A stretch of 64,000 nt of DNA from Dolichospermum sp. DET69 (GCA_017355425.1 CP070233.1:5117501-5181500), one strand, 5' to 3'. Positions 9,357 to 18,976 are shown, counted from the stretch's first letter. Notes: generated by a model from the sequence alone, not told the origin. A program made the numbers and translations.

Positions 9357-10681
9357 TGACAATTCCAATGAATGTAGAAGTGTTAAATGAGGCTGCTTTA
9401 TTATTAGATAGAGATGCTTTTTTGACTGGTTTGTTAAATCAGGTAATTACCAATAAATCAGATGGTTGGTTACAAGATTTACGTAACGGTGCTACTAAGT
9501 GGGTTCGTCATTCTGTTATCCCTAATACCCGTGATGAAGAATGGCGTTTTACTGATTTATCACCTTTAAAAGAGGTAAAATTCAATAATATAGGGATAAT
9601 TCATGAATTGTCCTTACAAAATGAGTTTGTTTTACCTGAAGTGTCTCAGCGTTTGGTATTTGTAAATGGTGTTTATTCACCTAGTTTATCTAATACTGAA
9701 AATTTACCTTCTGGGTTAATTATTGGTAATTTAGATGCTTTACCTAGTGAAGTTGCAAAGGAATATTTAGCACAATCTGAGGGAACAAGAGAAGTTTTTG
9801 CTGCTCTAAATACTGCGGCTTTAAATGATGTCGCAGTAGTATGGGTTGGTAAAAATGTGGTGGTTGAAAATCCCATTCATTTGTTGTTCATTTCTATTGC
9901 TGGTGAGTTTGCGGTTATTTCTCAACCTCGTTGTTTAGTAGTAGCTGAAAGTAACTCCCAAGTAACTTTAATTGAAGAATATATACCATCTTCTTCAGAG
10001 CAAGTTTATTTTAATAATAGTGTGACAGAAATTTGGGTTAATGAAAATGCTCAGGTTAGTCACAATAGAATTGTCACCGAAGGTAACGCTGCTTTTCATA
10101 TTGGCAAAACTGCGGTGACTCAGGCGCGGTATAGTCGTTATAGTTGTAATGCTGTGACTGTTGGTGGGAAAATCTCTCGTCATAATTTGGAGATTTTGCA
10201 AACTGGTGAGCAAACAGAAACGACGCTCAATGGTTTAACTGTGATTGCTGATAATCAATTAGGTGATACTCATAGTGCGTTATCTTTAAATCATCCTCAT
10301 GGTGTGAGCAAACAGTTACATAAGTGCATTATAGGCGATCGCGCTCATGGTGTCTTCAATGGTAAAGTTTTTGTTCCTAAACTGGCGCAATTAACTAACG
10401 CATCTCAATTAAACCGGAATTTGCTGTTATCATCTAAATCGAGAATTGACACCAAACCTCAATTAGAAATCACGGCTGATAATGTTAAATGCGCTCACGG
10501 TGCTACTGTCAGTCAATTGGAAGATGATCAAATATTCTACCTGCAAAGTCGCGGTATTGATGAAAATGATGCTCGCAAGTTATTAGTTAATGCTTTCGCA
10601 ACTGAAGTTATTAACTTTATCCCTGTTCCTTCTTTACGTGAGAGTTTGTTGAAAACTGTTACAAGTCTCACGAATAAATAG
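9356..10681 (+). CDS. sufD: SufD, Fe-S assembly subunit
   Basis: SufD is the paralogue of SufB and partners with it on the SufC dimer; it is needed for iron entry. I place the start at the ATG at 9356, overlapping the sufC stop (TAATG), giving 441 residues; an upstream in-frame GTG would only add sufC sequence read out of frame. The N-terminal WRFTDLSPLKEV motif is typical, and the C-terminal core (NVKCAHGATVSQLEDDQIFY, LQSRGIDENDARKLLVNAFA) is the conserved SufB/D domain. The stop codon lies inside a 129-bp duplicated repeat. Confidence 0.96.
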   Translation: MTIPMNVEVLNEAALLLDRDAFLTGLLNQVITNKSDGWLQDLRNGATKWVRHSVIPNTRDEEWRFTDLSPLKEVKFNNIGIIHELSLQNEFVLPEVSQRLVFVNGVYSPSLSNTENLPSGLIIGNLDALPSEVAKEYLAQSEGTREVFAALNTAALNDVAVVWVGKNVVVENPIHLLFISIAGEFAVISQPRCLVVAESNSQVTLIEEYIPSSSEQVYFNNSVTEIWVNENAQVSHNRIVTEGNAAFHIGKTAVTQARYSRYSCNAVTVGGKISRHNLEILQTGEQTETTLNGLTVIADNQLGDTHSALSLNHPHGVSKQLHKCIIGDRAHGVFNGKVFVPKLAQLTNASQLNRNLLLSSKSRIDTKPQLEITADNVKCAHGATVSQLEDDQIFYLQSRGIDENDARKLLVNAFATEVINFIPVPSLRESLLKTVTSLTNK

Positions 10682-10931
10682 CCCTGGCGATTAGAAATCG
10701 CGGCTATACAAACAAAGTCCGCCTTCGCGGACTAACAACAAATTAAAGATTATAACCCACGAAGGTGGGTTTCGCCTGTGTAGCCGCGATTTCCAATCAC
10801 TAATAAATAGCCCTGGCGATTAGAAATCGCGGCTATACAAACAAAGTCCGCCTTCGCGGACTAACAACAGATTAAAGATTATAACCCACGAAGGTGGGTT
10901 TCGCCTGTGTAGCCGCGATTTCCAATCGCCT
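10674..10931. repeat. Two tandem copies of a 129-bp structured repeat between sufD and sufS
   Basis: The sequence from the last codons of sufD (AATAAATAGCCCTGGCGA) is repeated almost exactly 129 bp later. Each copy is flanked by inverted arms (GGCGATTAGAAATCGCGGCT at the left, its complement with one or two changes at the right). Two inner hairpins, AGTCCGCCTTCGCGGACT and AACCCACGAAGGTGGGTT, lie between the arms. The insertion splits the suf operon between sufD and sufS and could act as RNA structure in the transcript. Confidence 0.85.
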
Positions 10932-10967
10932 GGTGTAATTAAAATTTCCCTAAACTTTTTATTAAAA

Positions 10968-12233
10968 ATGGTCATCACTTCTACCAAATCTCTCGCTGAT
11001 AAAGTTCGCTCTGACTTCCCGATTTTGCATCAGGAAGTTCACGGTAAACCCCTGGTTTATCTGGATAATGCGGCTACTTCTCAAAAGCCTTTAGCTGTAT
11101 TAAATGCTTGGCGTGATTATTACGAACAATATAACTCAAACGTTCATCGTGGCGCACATTTTTTGAGCGGAAAAGCTACTGATGCTTATGAGGGTGCGCG
11201 TGATAAAATTGCTAAATTCATTAATGCCAAATCACGCCAAGAAATTGTTTACACCCGCAACGCAACTGAGGCTATTAACCTCGTAGCTTACAGTTGGGGA
11301 ATGCACAATTTACAGCCAGGAGATGAAATTATTCTCTCGGTAATGGAACATCATAGTAATATTGTTCCTTGGCAATTTGTCGCCCAAAAAACAGGCGCAG
11401 TATTGAAATTTGTCGAATTGACACCAGAAGAAACTTTTAATTTAGAACAGTTTAAAACACTGATTTCTGATAAAACAAAACTGGTTTCTATAGTTCACAT
11501 TTCTAATACTTTGGGTTGTATTAATCCAGTTAAAGAAATCGCTGAAATTGCTCACAGATACGGCGCGAAATTCTTACTTGATGCTTGTCAAAGTGTTCCC
11601 CATACTCCTATTGATGTTCAAGAACTCGACTGTGATTGGTTGGTAGCTTCTGGACATAAAATGTGCGCTCCCACTGGCATTGGTTTTTTGTATGGTAAAT
11701 TGGAATTACTAGAAGCAATGCCGCCATTTTTTGGTGGGGGTGAGATGATTGCAGAGGTGTATTTAGACCATTCCACCTATGCAGAATTACCCCATAAATT
11801 TGAAGCTGGTACTCCGGCTATTGGGGAAGCGATCGCACTTGGTGCAGCCATAGATTATCTTACTAGTATCGGTATGGATAAAATCCATGCTTATGAAGCT
11901 GAATTAACGGCTTATTTATTTGAGCAATTAGCACAAATACACCAAATTAGAATCTACGGACCAAAACCCGATGCTCATGGCGAAGGTAGAGCCGCATTAG
12001 CAGCTTTTACCGCCGAGGGTGTCCACGCTAATGATTTAGCAACTTTGTTAGATCAAGAGGGTGTAGCTATACGTTCTGGACATCATTGTACACAACCGTT
12101 ACACCGTTATTTAGGTTTATCAGGAACTGCACGGGCAAGTTTATCTTTCTACAATACCCGCGAAGAAATTGATATTTTCATCAAGGCTTTAAAGGAAACA
12201 TTGGACTTTTTTGCTGGTGTATTTGCTGAATAA
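10968..12233 (+). CDS. sufS: SufS, group II cysteine desulfurase
   Basis: SufS takes sulfur from cysteine via a PLP-bound intermediate and hands it to the Suf scaffold. The 421-residue protein has the PLP lysine in [15 protein letters not shown], the phosphate-binding and substrate regions ([33 protein letters not shown]), and the persulfide Cys in [13 protein letters not shown]. Length and motifs are normal for SufS. It is the last suf gene, followed by a hairpin terminator. The 286-bp gap after sufD is filled by the structured tandem repeat, so it may be transcribed partly from its own promoter. Confidence 0.96.
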   Translation: MVITSTKSLADKVRSDFPILHQEVHGKPLVYLDNAATSQKPLAVLNAWRDYYEQYNSNVHRGAHFLSGKATDAYEGARDKIAKFINAKSRQEIVYTRNATEAINLVAYSWGMHNLQPGDEIILSVMEHHSNIVPWQFVAQKTGAVLKFVELTPEETFNLEQFKTLISDKTKLVSIVHISNTLGCINPVKEIAEIAHRYGAKFLLDACQSVPHTPIDVQELDCDWLVASGHKMCAPTGIGFLYGKLELLEAMPPFFGGGEMIAEVYLDHSTYAELPHKFEAGTPAIGEAIALGAAIDYLTSIGMDKIHAYEAELTAYLFEQLAQIHQIRIYGPKPDAHGEGRAALAAFTAEGVHANDLATLLDQEGVAIRSGHHCTQPLHRYLGLSGTARASLSFYNTREEIDIFIKALKETLDFFAGVFAE

Positions 12234-12236
12234 ATG

Positions 12237-12263
12237 TAGGGTGGGCAATGCCCACTTTTTTTA
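12237..12263 (+). terminator. Rho-independent terminator of the suf operon
   Basis: GTGGGCAATGCCCAC forms a strong stem directly followed by a run of seven T, a few bases after the sufS stop. Confidence 0.8.
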
Positions 12264-12298
12264 ATTTATAATTATTTTTTGACAATAAATTCGCCCGT

Positions 12299-12352
12299 GT
12301 CGCTTATATCTCAGCACGCTTTGTGACTGAGCTTTACGCTTACCGGGTAATC
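12299..12352 (+). repeat. Dispersed hairpin element, copy 1
   Basis: GTCGCTTATATCTCAG, a variable loop, CTGAG, then TTTACGCTTACCGGGTA. The first 16 bases and the tail recur at 30659-30712, and the tail recurs at 24880-24926. The CTCAG/CTGAG stem is kept while the loop differs, so the structure seems to matter. The remainder of the sufS-nrdJ spacer shows nothing else. Confidence 0.55.
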
Positions 12353-12516
12353 TTGTCAAAAACTCTGGACTCCAATCAGGGTTTTTTACTTGGATAAAAT
12401 ATAGTTATAATTTACACATTGCAAGATACAGCGCAAAGTGGTAAATTTTGCAATCTTCCATCTCTAACTAGTTGACGTTATAGTCTTAATTTGTAAGTCA
12501 GCAACAAAACTTTATT

Positions 12517-14925
12517 ATGGTTCAAGAACTGGAACGTAAACGTCAGAGTGCATCTTTTCCTAAAACTGCGACCGCAGCCAATCCTGTGTTTTTTAGAACC
12601 TACAGTCGTCGAACAGACGCAGGTTTACGAGAAACATGGGACGAGGTATGCGATCGCACATTACGCGGTTTAGTCGAATTAGGCAAACTTACCCGTCAAG
12701 AAGCCGCCATTTTAGACAAAATGCAGCGGAATATGAAAGCCCTCCCTAGTGGGCGCTGGATGTGGGTTGGTGGCACAGATTGGTTAAACAAATCCAAAAA
12801 CTTCTCTGGTGCTTATAACTGCACATCCACAAACCTTATAGACTGGAAAGCCTTCGGTTTAATGATGGATTTGGCCATGATGGGCTGTGGTACAGGTACT
12901 ATTATCGAACCGCAGTATATTAATCAATTGCCATCTATCCGTAATCGCCTTCGTATCACCGTTACAGGTGAAATTGGTAGTACACCCCAAGCACAACGTC
13001 GTGAATTTACACAAACCCATATAGAAGCTAATACCGCTACTATTTACGTTGGAGACAGCCGAGAAGGTTGGGTAAAATCCTATCAAACCCTTTTAGAACT
13101 TTCTACTGATGAACGCTTTACAGGTGAAGTTGAAGTAATTGTAGATATTAGCGATGTGCGCCAATCTGGGGAAACCCTCAAAGGCTTTGGGGGTATGGCT
13201 AATCCTGTAAAATTACCTGGATTGTACCAGCGTTGCGCCTCAATTCTCAATAAGGCTTTAGGTAGACAATTAAACTCAGTTGAATGCTGTTTGTTAATTG
13301 ATGAAGCTGCTGTCACAATTGTTGCTGGAAATATTCGGCGCTGTCTTCCTGAAGAGGCCTTAGTTCATACAGAATCAGGCTTAGTTCCCATTGCTAAGGT
13401 GCGTGTAGGTGATCGCGTTCTTACCAGTAAGGGTTTCTATCCTGTTACTAACTTCTTTGTTCAAGGTGAACAATCTCTTTGCCGTATTCAAACTCAAGAT
13501 GGCAGCTTTGAATGTACAGCCGATCATAAAGTTGCCGTTTTCACAGATGTGTACGGCAATTATCAAATGGTGAAGGCTCAGGATTTGCAATCAGGCGATC
13601 GCTTGATTTTCGTACCACGAACTATACCCGGTACACCTACTGAACTGCCTGAGTTTCGAGGTAAAGTCGAAGGTAAAACCAAAAAAATTACTATTCCTGC
13701 CTTAACTCCCGATGCTGCTTACTTCATCGGCTATTTACAGGGTGATGGTTCAGTTAGTTCTGATGGTTCAAGAGTCAGATTCCGCGTTCATGAAGATGAC
13801 CCCAATATTTTAGACCGTTTAATTGCCGTTGGGAATGAATTTGGTTTAAAAACTCACACCATAAGAACCCCAGAACAATGCAAAACCAAAGCCTACGAGT
13901 TACAATTTAACTCAGCAGCTTTAAACCAATATCTGGGATTATTCAAACAACCATTTCAACCATTAAATATCCCTGATTGCATATTATTAGGTACAGCAGA
14001 CATTCGCCAAGCTTACCTAGCTGGTCTTGCTGATGCAGATGGTTGTCATTCTCAAGGCGTTTTAGTTGCTTCAATTCACGAGAGATTTTTACAGCAAATT
14101 CAAGCACTTTACGCATCCCTGGGAATTACAACCCGGATGTGTAGTTCAATTCGCAAGCGGACTAGTAAATGGGAAGGTGAATTAGTCACAGTTGGTGAAG
14201 CGGCATATCAATCTGTTGAAAACTGCTTTGAAAAATATTCCCTGCAATTTTCTAGCCAAAAACGTCAAACCCCAAAATCATTTAAAGATCATGGTTTCCC
14301 GAAAACTATGGTACGTCCGATTATTAACTCCTATCAGTATGGATGGAGTAATAATCAGGAGCAAATGATACTCCCTACCTTGAAAAAATATCTTCCTGAA
14401 GCGACTGAATTAGTTCCAGTCAAGGTTTTAGGAGTAGAAATGAATGTACGGACTGCACAAACCTATGATATTGAAGTTGCCAGTATCCATGAATTTGTTT
14501 GTGAAGGCATTTTAGTTTCTAACAGTGCCGGTATGCGTCAATTCGTTTCTGAAGATGAACAAGGCGCAACTGCTAAAGATAACCTCTGGCAACAGGATGC
14601 AGAAGGTAGCTGGCGCATAGATCCAGAGCGTGATTCTTTGCGGATGTCCAACCATACACGAGTCTTTCACCGCAAACCAACCTTAGAAGAATCCATTGCT
14701 GCTGTACGTAAACAATACTATAGCGGTGAAGGGGCAATTCAATGGGCTGGTGAAGCAGTTGCTAGAGCTAATGCTGATTTATTAAATACACCAGAAATCA
14801 AAAAAGACTTTTTGCAAGCTTACGAGCAAGGAAAAGCTAAAGCATGGATACAAGAAAGTTACCCAAATATTGATGATCAAGAATTAGAACATCGTTTGGG
14901 TAGATATGGTTTAAACCCGTGTGGT
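12517..14925 (+). CDS. nrdJ: Adenosylcobalamin-dependent ribonucleotide reductase, first exon with intein
   Basis: Class II reductase makes deoxyribonucleotides using B12 and needs no oxygen. The first exon encodes 803 residues, of which 276-669 are an intein; the extein part is 409 residues. The N-terminal half has LPSGRWMWVGG and the active-site region AYNCTSTNL (Cys 102). The extein resumes with SAGMRQFVSEDEQG and runs to GRYGLNPCG, where the frame would hit a stop three codons later (14932-14934) unless a group I intron (14926-15194) is removed. After RNA splicing the motif becomes NPCGE, continuing in the second exon. Mature length would be about 766 residues. A separate N-terminal protein ending here would lack the catalytic Glu. 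Confidence 0.92.
13342..14523 (+). mobile_element. Intein with LAGLIDADG homing endonuclease in NrdJ
   Basis: This 394-residue intein sits between GNIRR and SAGMRQF. It begins with Cys (CLPEEALVHTESG, block A), has the TADHKV block B, two dodecapeptide endonuclease motifs (YFIGYLQGDGS and AYLAGLADADG) and ends with blocks F/G (TYDIEVASIHEFVCEGILVSN without the last junction residue changed). The downstream extein residue is Ser. The penultimate residue is Ser rather than the more usual His, which some active inteins tolerate. It is in frame throughout, so both protein splicing and homing could still work. Confidence 0.93.
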
Positions 14926-15194
14926 ATTTTATAATACTTGCCTCACGTAAAAAACCTCGCAAATACGGGGAAAGCTGAGAAGCTAATCCCGTGGTAATCA
15001 ATAGAACTAAAAAGCTATTGACACCGTACAGCGTAGAGAGTGAAACTAGATGGCAATGTAAATCCTTTTCTAGAATATAAACTCTCCAAGAGTGTGGGGA
15101 TACGTAATTCATACGTATAAAAGGTACGCGGAGCTACAGGGAATGTAGAACCTGTAGAACTAGAGGATAAAAAGCCTTTAGGATAACAAAACTG
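14926..15194 (+). ncRNA. Group I self-splicing intron in nrdJ
   Basis: The 269 nt between exon codons GGT and GAG restore the conserved NPCGE when removed. The 5' exon ends in U (T14925) and the intron ends in G (G15194), as group I introns require. The exon GTGTGGT pairs with GCCTCAC just inside the intron, giving P1 with the conserved U:G at the splice site. Internal sequences contain several paired segments (ACGGGGAAAGCTGAGAAGCT followed by AATCCCGT) compatible with the catalytic core. No endonuclease gene fits inside. Size matches small cyanobacterial group I introns. Confidence 0.88.
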
Positions 15195-16268
15195 GAGATA
15201 ATAGGTGCTAATTTCCACTGTAATCTTTCGGAGGTGCATCTAAACCAACTAGATCCTGACAACTATAAAGAACAAGAAGAAGCATTTACCGCTGGGGCGC
15301 TTTCTGTCGTCGCCCTCTTAAATCATCAATTCCTAGAACCCCGCTATCAATACAGCCGGGAATTAGATCCCATTGTCGGTGTATCCTTCACTGGTTTATT
15401 TGACTTCTTTGTTCATGCTTTTGGTTCAGAGTGGTTACGCTGGTGGGAAGCAGGAAGACCAGAAACCCCCCAAGGACTGATATTTAAAAGTGGTGAGCAA
15501 AAATATCTCAACCGCTGGAAAGATGTAGTTCATAAAGTAGTGTGGGAATATTGCGATCGCCATCACATCAAACGCCCTAACCGTTGTACTACGGTCCAAC
15601 CAGCCGGCACAAAATCCCTTTTAACAGGAGCATCTCCCGGTTGGCATCCCCCCAAGGCACAAAGATTCATCCGTCGCATTACCTTCCGTAAAAATGACCC
15701 CGTAGCCCTAGCTTGTATAGACTATGGTTACAACATCATCCCCTCCCAATCTGACAAAGACGAAACCGGCAACCTACTCAACGATCCTTTTGATCCTCGG
15801 TGTACAGAATGGTTAGTAGAAATCCCCGTTGCTGTATCTTGGGCAGATTTACCCGGTGCTGACGTAATTGATGTATCTCAGTTTTCTGCCTTAGCGCAGT
15901 TAGACTTCATTATGCAAGTACAAAATCACTATGTCACTCATAACACCTCAGCTACTTTGGAACTACGTTCTGAAGAAGTTGAAATTTTGGGAACGCGTAT
16001 CTATGAAGCCATCCAAAATGATGAAGGCTATATTTCTGCTGCATTGTTAGCCCGATTTGACGATTTGCAATCCTTTCCCCGTTTACCCTTTGAACCAATA
16101 GACAAAGCCACATATCAAAGTTTGTCTCAAGAAGTTAAAGCCAGACGGAAAACAGATGATTTCTGTGGGGCGCTAAGTCGTTACGATTTAGGGGAATTAT
16201 CAGAAGCTGGCCCTAGTGGTTGTGATTCTGATAAATGTATGTTCCCAGAACAGCCACCCACATCATAA
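15195..16268 (+). CDS. nrdJ: Adenosylcobalamin-dependent ribonucleotide reductase, second exon
   Basis: The frame continues from the group I intron with GAG ATA ATA (EIIGANFHCNLSEVHLNQLD), so translation follows the first exon and not the GTG at 15234. The 357 residues hold the C-terminal half of the barrel (PAGTKSLLTGASPGWHPPKA) and the redox tail GCDSDKCMFPEQPPTS, whose Cys pair would re-reduce the active site. The stop is followed by a GC-rich hairpin before the convergent DUF3598 gene. The gene has no partner subunit, as expected for class II. Confidence 0.92.
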   Translation, partial: EIIGANFHCNLSEVHLNQLDPDNYKEQEEAFTAGALSVVALLNHQFLEPRYQYSRELDPIVGVSFTGLFDFFVHAFGSEWLRWWEAGRPETPQGLIFKSGEQKYLNRWKDVVHKVVWEYCDRHHIKRPNRCTTVQPAGTKSLLTGASPGWHPPKAQRFIRRITFRKNDPVALACIDYGYNIIPSQSDKDETGNLLNDPFDPRCTEWLVEIPVAVSWADLPGADVIDVSQFSALAQLDFIMQVQNHYVTHNTSATLELRSEEVEILGTRIYEAIQNDEGYISAALLARFDDLQSFPRLPFEPIDKATYQSLSQEVKARRKTDDFCGALSRYDLGELSEAGPSGCDSDKCMFPEQPPTS

Positions 16269-16302
16269 AACAAATCCGTTTGAGCTATACCATTTCTCAA
16301 AG

Positions 16303-16328
16303 CCCCCTCCTCGCAAGCGGGGTGGGGG
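16303..16328. terminator. Bidirectional hairpin between convergent genes
   Basis: CCCCCTCCTCGC pairs with GCGGGGTGGGGG through an AA loop, with one mismatch and one G:U. It lies between the nrdJ stop and the stop of the convergent gene; a T run follows at about 16341 on the plus side. Confidence 0.5.
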
Positions 16329-16358
16329 TTGGGGGTGGGGTTTTATACCTGACTCCTG

Positions 16359-17198
16359 TTATATGTTCTCAATTTTATATTCAATAATATGAGTTGAGCT
16401 AATCCATTCCCCTTTTTCGCTATAGCTACGAATTAAGCGTTGACGTTCATTTTCTCTAACTAACCAACCAGCTTCCAGAAAAAAAGGTTTTCTCAGTTCC
16501 AGTTGCAAAGGAACATTACTAGAAGTTCCATCTGGTAATAACAAAATTTGTCGCGGAATTCCTTCCGTCTCCGAAATGATTTTATTTCCTTCTATTCTGG
16601 CTTTTGCAGTAATAATTTGGGATTGAAAAGATAACTTTTGTTCTAAATAGCCATCACCTATTTTTTGAACTTCTAAATAAGTAGGGAATATTTCCGATTG
16701 TCTCAAGTCCGAGTAAACTGTATGAGCTTGTCCTTGCCAAGTACCAATTAACTGTTCTCCGGTCAGTTGAGGACGTTCGTAAGCATCTGTAGAACTGCGA
16801 AATTCTCTAATCAGCGTTAAATTAATGAAATTGCCTTGTTGATCATATAATTGTACTAAACGCGATCGCCGATTATCATCCACAAAGCCATATTCAGCCC
16901 CAAATTCAGAAAAAGGCGCTAATTGCAACGTTCCTTTAGAAAAAGCTCCTGTGGCAAAAAAGATATTCTCTTTTCCTAAATAACGATATTCCTGTTGATA
17001 ATCCTGAATAGGAGGACTATCATAATTACTAGAATCAAAACGACGCAATCTAAAAAGTACAGCTTGATTATTATCAAACCCTTCTAAATTTAAAATACTC
17101 GGAGTAGAATCTAATATTTCACCGTCGCGGGAAATTTTAGTAAATGAACCACGCCATTCACCTAAATTTTTGAGGAAATTTTCCCAATTGCTTGCCAT
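16359..17198 (-). CDS. DUF3598 family protein
   Basis: This is a 279-residue soluble protein of a family found in cyanobacteria and plastids, thought to have a lipocalin-like barrel. The N-terminus WENFLKNLGEWRGSFTKISR and the repeated phrases LEGFDNNQAVLFRLRRF and QLTGEQLIGTWQGQAHTVYS are characteristic. Two related barrel halves can be seen (about residues 1-140 and 145-279). The ligand is not known. It is convergent with nrdJ and has no apparent operon partner. Confidence 0.8.
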   Translation of the reverse strand: MASNWENFLKNLGEWRGSFTKISRDGEILDSTPSILNLEGFDNNQAVLFRLRRFDSSNYDSPPIQDYQQEYRYLGKENIFFATGAFSKGTLQLAPFSEFGAEYGFVDDNRRSRLVQLYDQQGNFINLTLIREFRSSTDAYERPQLTGEQLIGTWQGQAHTVYSDLRQSEIFPTYLEVQKIGDGYLEQKLSFQSQIITAKARIEGNKIISETEGIPRQILLLPDGTSSNVPLQLELRKPFFLEAGWLVRENERQRLIRSYSEKGEWISSTHIIEYKIENI

Positions 17199-17399
17199 AA
17201 TTTAATGTTTAATTTAAATAGTTTATTTTAATTAAATACTGGCTGAAAGTCAAGGTTAATGATGTCAGTGATAATTTGACCAATGATAAATATCATCCAG
17301 CTAAATATTATCTGCTCTGTTGCTAGTTGCTTATTAGCCAGTATCTGTTAAGATTAATGAAGAATTAATAATTTTTTACAGCAATACTTGGAGAGTGTA

Positions 17400-17618
17400 A
17401 TGTTTATTAGTGAATTATCGCCCCTATTTCAAGAACTTGCCCAACATCCAGTTTCATTTTTGGGTGGATTCGTTTCTGGTGTCCTCCGACTCAACCTCAC
17501 CGAAGATCCTGTCAAAAGTTGGCTAAATAAAAAGGGTTGTGGAAATAGCTCTAACAACCTGAGTACAGGGGTGCAAAACGGCAAAGCCAATGGACCGCAA
17601 CAAATTACAATTGACTAA
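17400..17618 (+). CDS. Small conserved cyanobacterial protein
   Basis: This is a 72-residue protein starting at the ATG at 17400, preceded by GGAGAG at a proper distance (17390-17395). It has one mildly hydrophobic segment (HPVSFLGGFVSGVLRLNL), a KSWLNKKGC motif and a polar low-complexity tail (GNSSNNLSTGVQNGKANGPQ). It may associate peripherally with the membrane. Function unknown. Confidence 0.6.
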   Translation: MFISELSPLFQELAQHPVSFLGGFVSGVLRLNLTEDPVKSWLNKKGCGNSSNNLSTGVQNGKANGPQQITID

Positions 17619-18100
17619 ATAACGCAAGTTATTAGTTATTTACAATTTATGCTGGTAATGGGTAAAATTCTTACCTGTTACCTATTACTTACGCAGTAAA
17701 TTAACTAAAATTTACCAAAAAATCAAGATTTAATTGGCGGTATGTCATAGAATAGTGACAAACTCAGAAGTGCCTGTAAACTTCAGCAGTTATAAAGAAA
17801 TAATTAAGAGTCCGATTATCTATCGTCGTGATCATTCTGAAGTTAGAACAAAGGAACAGAATGGAATTAAAGTGATTCAGATAAGTTTATCAGATTAGCT
17901 CATCCGAAAGTTTGATATTTAGGCAATCACAAACTATATTCTGTGATAAAACTGCACGATAAACCGTGAAATCTGCCCTTGTGTCAGTTAATATTGTAGT
18001 CTGTGGGTGCAACTAGCCAAAGTGACCAAAAACTTGTTGAGCAAGGATATTGCCAGAGACTTGTTTTGATGATAGGGTAGGTTGAGTTGCTATTTTCAAG
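17619..18100. other. Intergenic, nothing recognised
   Basis: AT-rich spacer of about 480 bp between the small protein gene and the first NsiR1-like copy. I see no open frame with gene-like composition, no tRNA and no strong terminator. Confidence 0.5.
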
Positions 18101-18161
18101 AAAAAACCCCCAGTGGAAGTTAGCCAGCTAGGGGAGTTTAGTTATCAGGGTGCATCTACCA
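18101..18161 (-). ncRNA. nsiR1: NsiR1-like sRNA gene, copy 1
   Basis: Read on the minus strand: a predicted start near 18160 (GGTAGATGCACCCTGATAAC), then a stem CCCCTAGCTGGC...CCACTGGGGG followed by six T, a complete rho-independent terminator. TCCGGA (18191-18196), the DIF1 motif of early heterocyst promoters, lies exactly 30 nt upstream of the predicted start, so at about -35. The position upstream of hetF, size of about 60 nt and tandem arrangement match NsiR1 of Nostoc/Anabaena. Confidence 0.85.
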
Positions 18162-18271
18162 ATTAAATGTTCTCAAGTGCATAACGATCCTCCGGATAAA
18201 TTTATTTTTAACAAGTTTGTTTTGAGTTCGGGAGTCAACTACCCAGAGGTTTTTGGCAACATTGGGAAAAG

Positions 18272-18332
18272 AAAAAAACCCCCAGTGGAAGTTAGCCAGC
18301 TAGGGGAGTTTAATTATCAGGGTGCATCTACC
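18272..18332 (-). ncRNA. nsiR1: NsiR1-like sRNA gene, copy 2
   Basis: Almost identical body to copy 1 (GTGGAAG stem subtype on the plus strand). TCCGGA at 18363-18368, again 30 nt from the predicted start. Terminator with seven T. Confidence 0.85.
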
Positions 18333-18419
18333 AATTTAGTATTCTGGCATTAACTTGTAAATTCCGGATAGGCAGTAGATATTTTCTCTAAAATCTCTAA
18401 CCATAAGGATACTAGAAAC

Positions 18420-18480
18420 AAAAAAATCCCCAACTGGAAGTTAGCCAGCTAGGGAAGTTAGTTATCAGGGTGCATCTACT
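18420..18480 (-). ncRNA. nsiR1: NsiR1-like sRNA gene, copy 3, altered promoter
   Basis: The body is conserved but the terminator stem is weaker (TCCC/GGGA). The promoter motif reads TCCGGG on the plus strand (18511-18516), that is CCCGGA in the direction of transcription, one base off DIF1. It may be weaker or silent. Confidence 0.75.
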
Positions 18481-18561
18481 TATTAACTGTTCTGGTGTTC
18501 TATGTAATGCTCCGGGAAAAAATGGGTAGATGGCAATAATTGTGTTGTCCTAACCATAAAC

Positions 18562-18621
18562 AAAAAAACCCCCAGAGGTGTTAGCCAGCTAGGGGAAGTT
18601 AGTTATCAGGGTGCATCTACT
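18562..18621 (-). ncRNA. nsiR1: NsiR1-like sRNA gene, copy 4
   Basis: First copy of the GAGGTGTTAGCC stem subtype. TCCGGA at 18652-18657 with 30-nt spacing. Strong terminator with seven T. Confidence 0.85.
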
Positions 18622-18702
18622 TATTAACTGTTCTAGGGTTCTATGTGATATTCCGGAAAAAAATGGGTGGATGGCAATAATTGTGTTGTCCTAACCATAA
18701 AC

Positions 18703-18762
18703 AAAAAAACCCCCAGAGGTGTTAGCCAGCTAGGGGAAGTTAGTTATCAGGGTGCATCTACT
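18703..18762 (-). ncRNA. nsiR1: NsiR1-like sRNA gene, copy 5
   Basis: Identical body to copy 4; the whole unit including spacer is nearly the same, which points to a recent duplication of about 141 bp. TCCGGA at 18793-18798, spacing 30 nt. Confidence 0.85.
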
Positions 18763-18846
18763 TATTAACTGTTCTAGGGTTCTATGTGATATTCCGGAAA
18801 AAAATGGATGTATAGCAATAATTATGTTGTGCTAACCATAAACAAG

Positions 18847-18905
18847 AAAAAACCCCCAGAGGTGTTAGCCAGCTAGGGGAAGTTAGTTATCAGGGTGCAT
18901 CTACT
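18847..18905 (-). ncRNA. nsiR1: NsiR1-like sRNA gene, copy 6
   Basis: Same subtype as copies 4 and 5, with a diverged promoter spacer but TCCGGA kept at 18936-18941 and 30-nt spacing. Confidence 0.85.
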
Positions 18906-18976
18906 TATTAAATGTTCAATGTTTTTAACTTATGCTCCGGAAAAAATTACCCGCTTATTGTTGTTTGTCACATACG

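Noticed and set aside
15234-16268. Separate reductase subunit starting at GTG 15234
   Set aside because: Coding similarity extends upstream to 15195 and joins exon 1 once the group I intron is removed.
18150-18353. Small protein genes within the NsiR1 array (also 19017-19256)
   Set aside because: They are plus-strand frames across the sRNA repeats without conserved composition or start signals.
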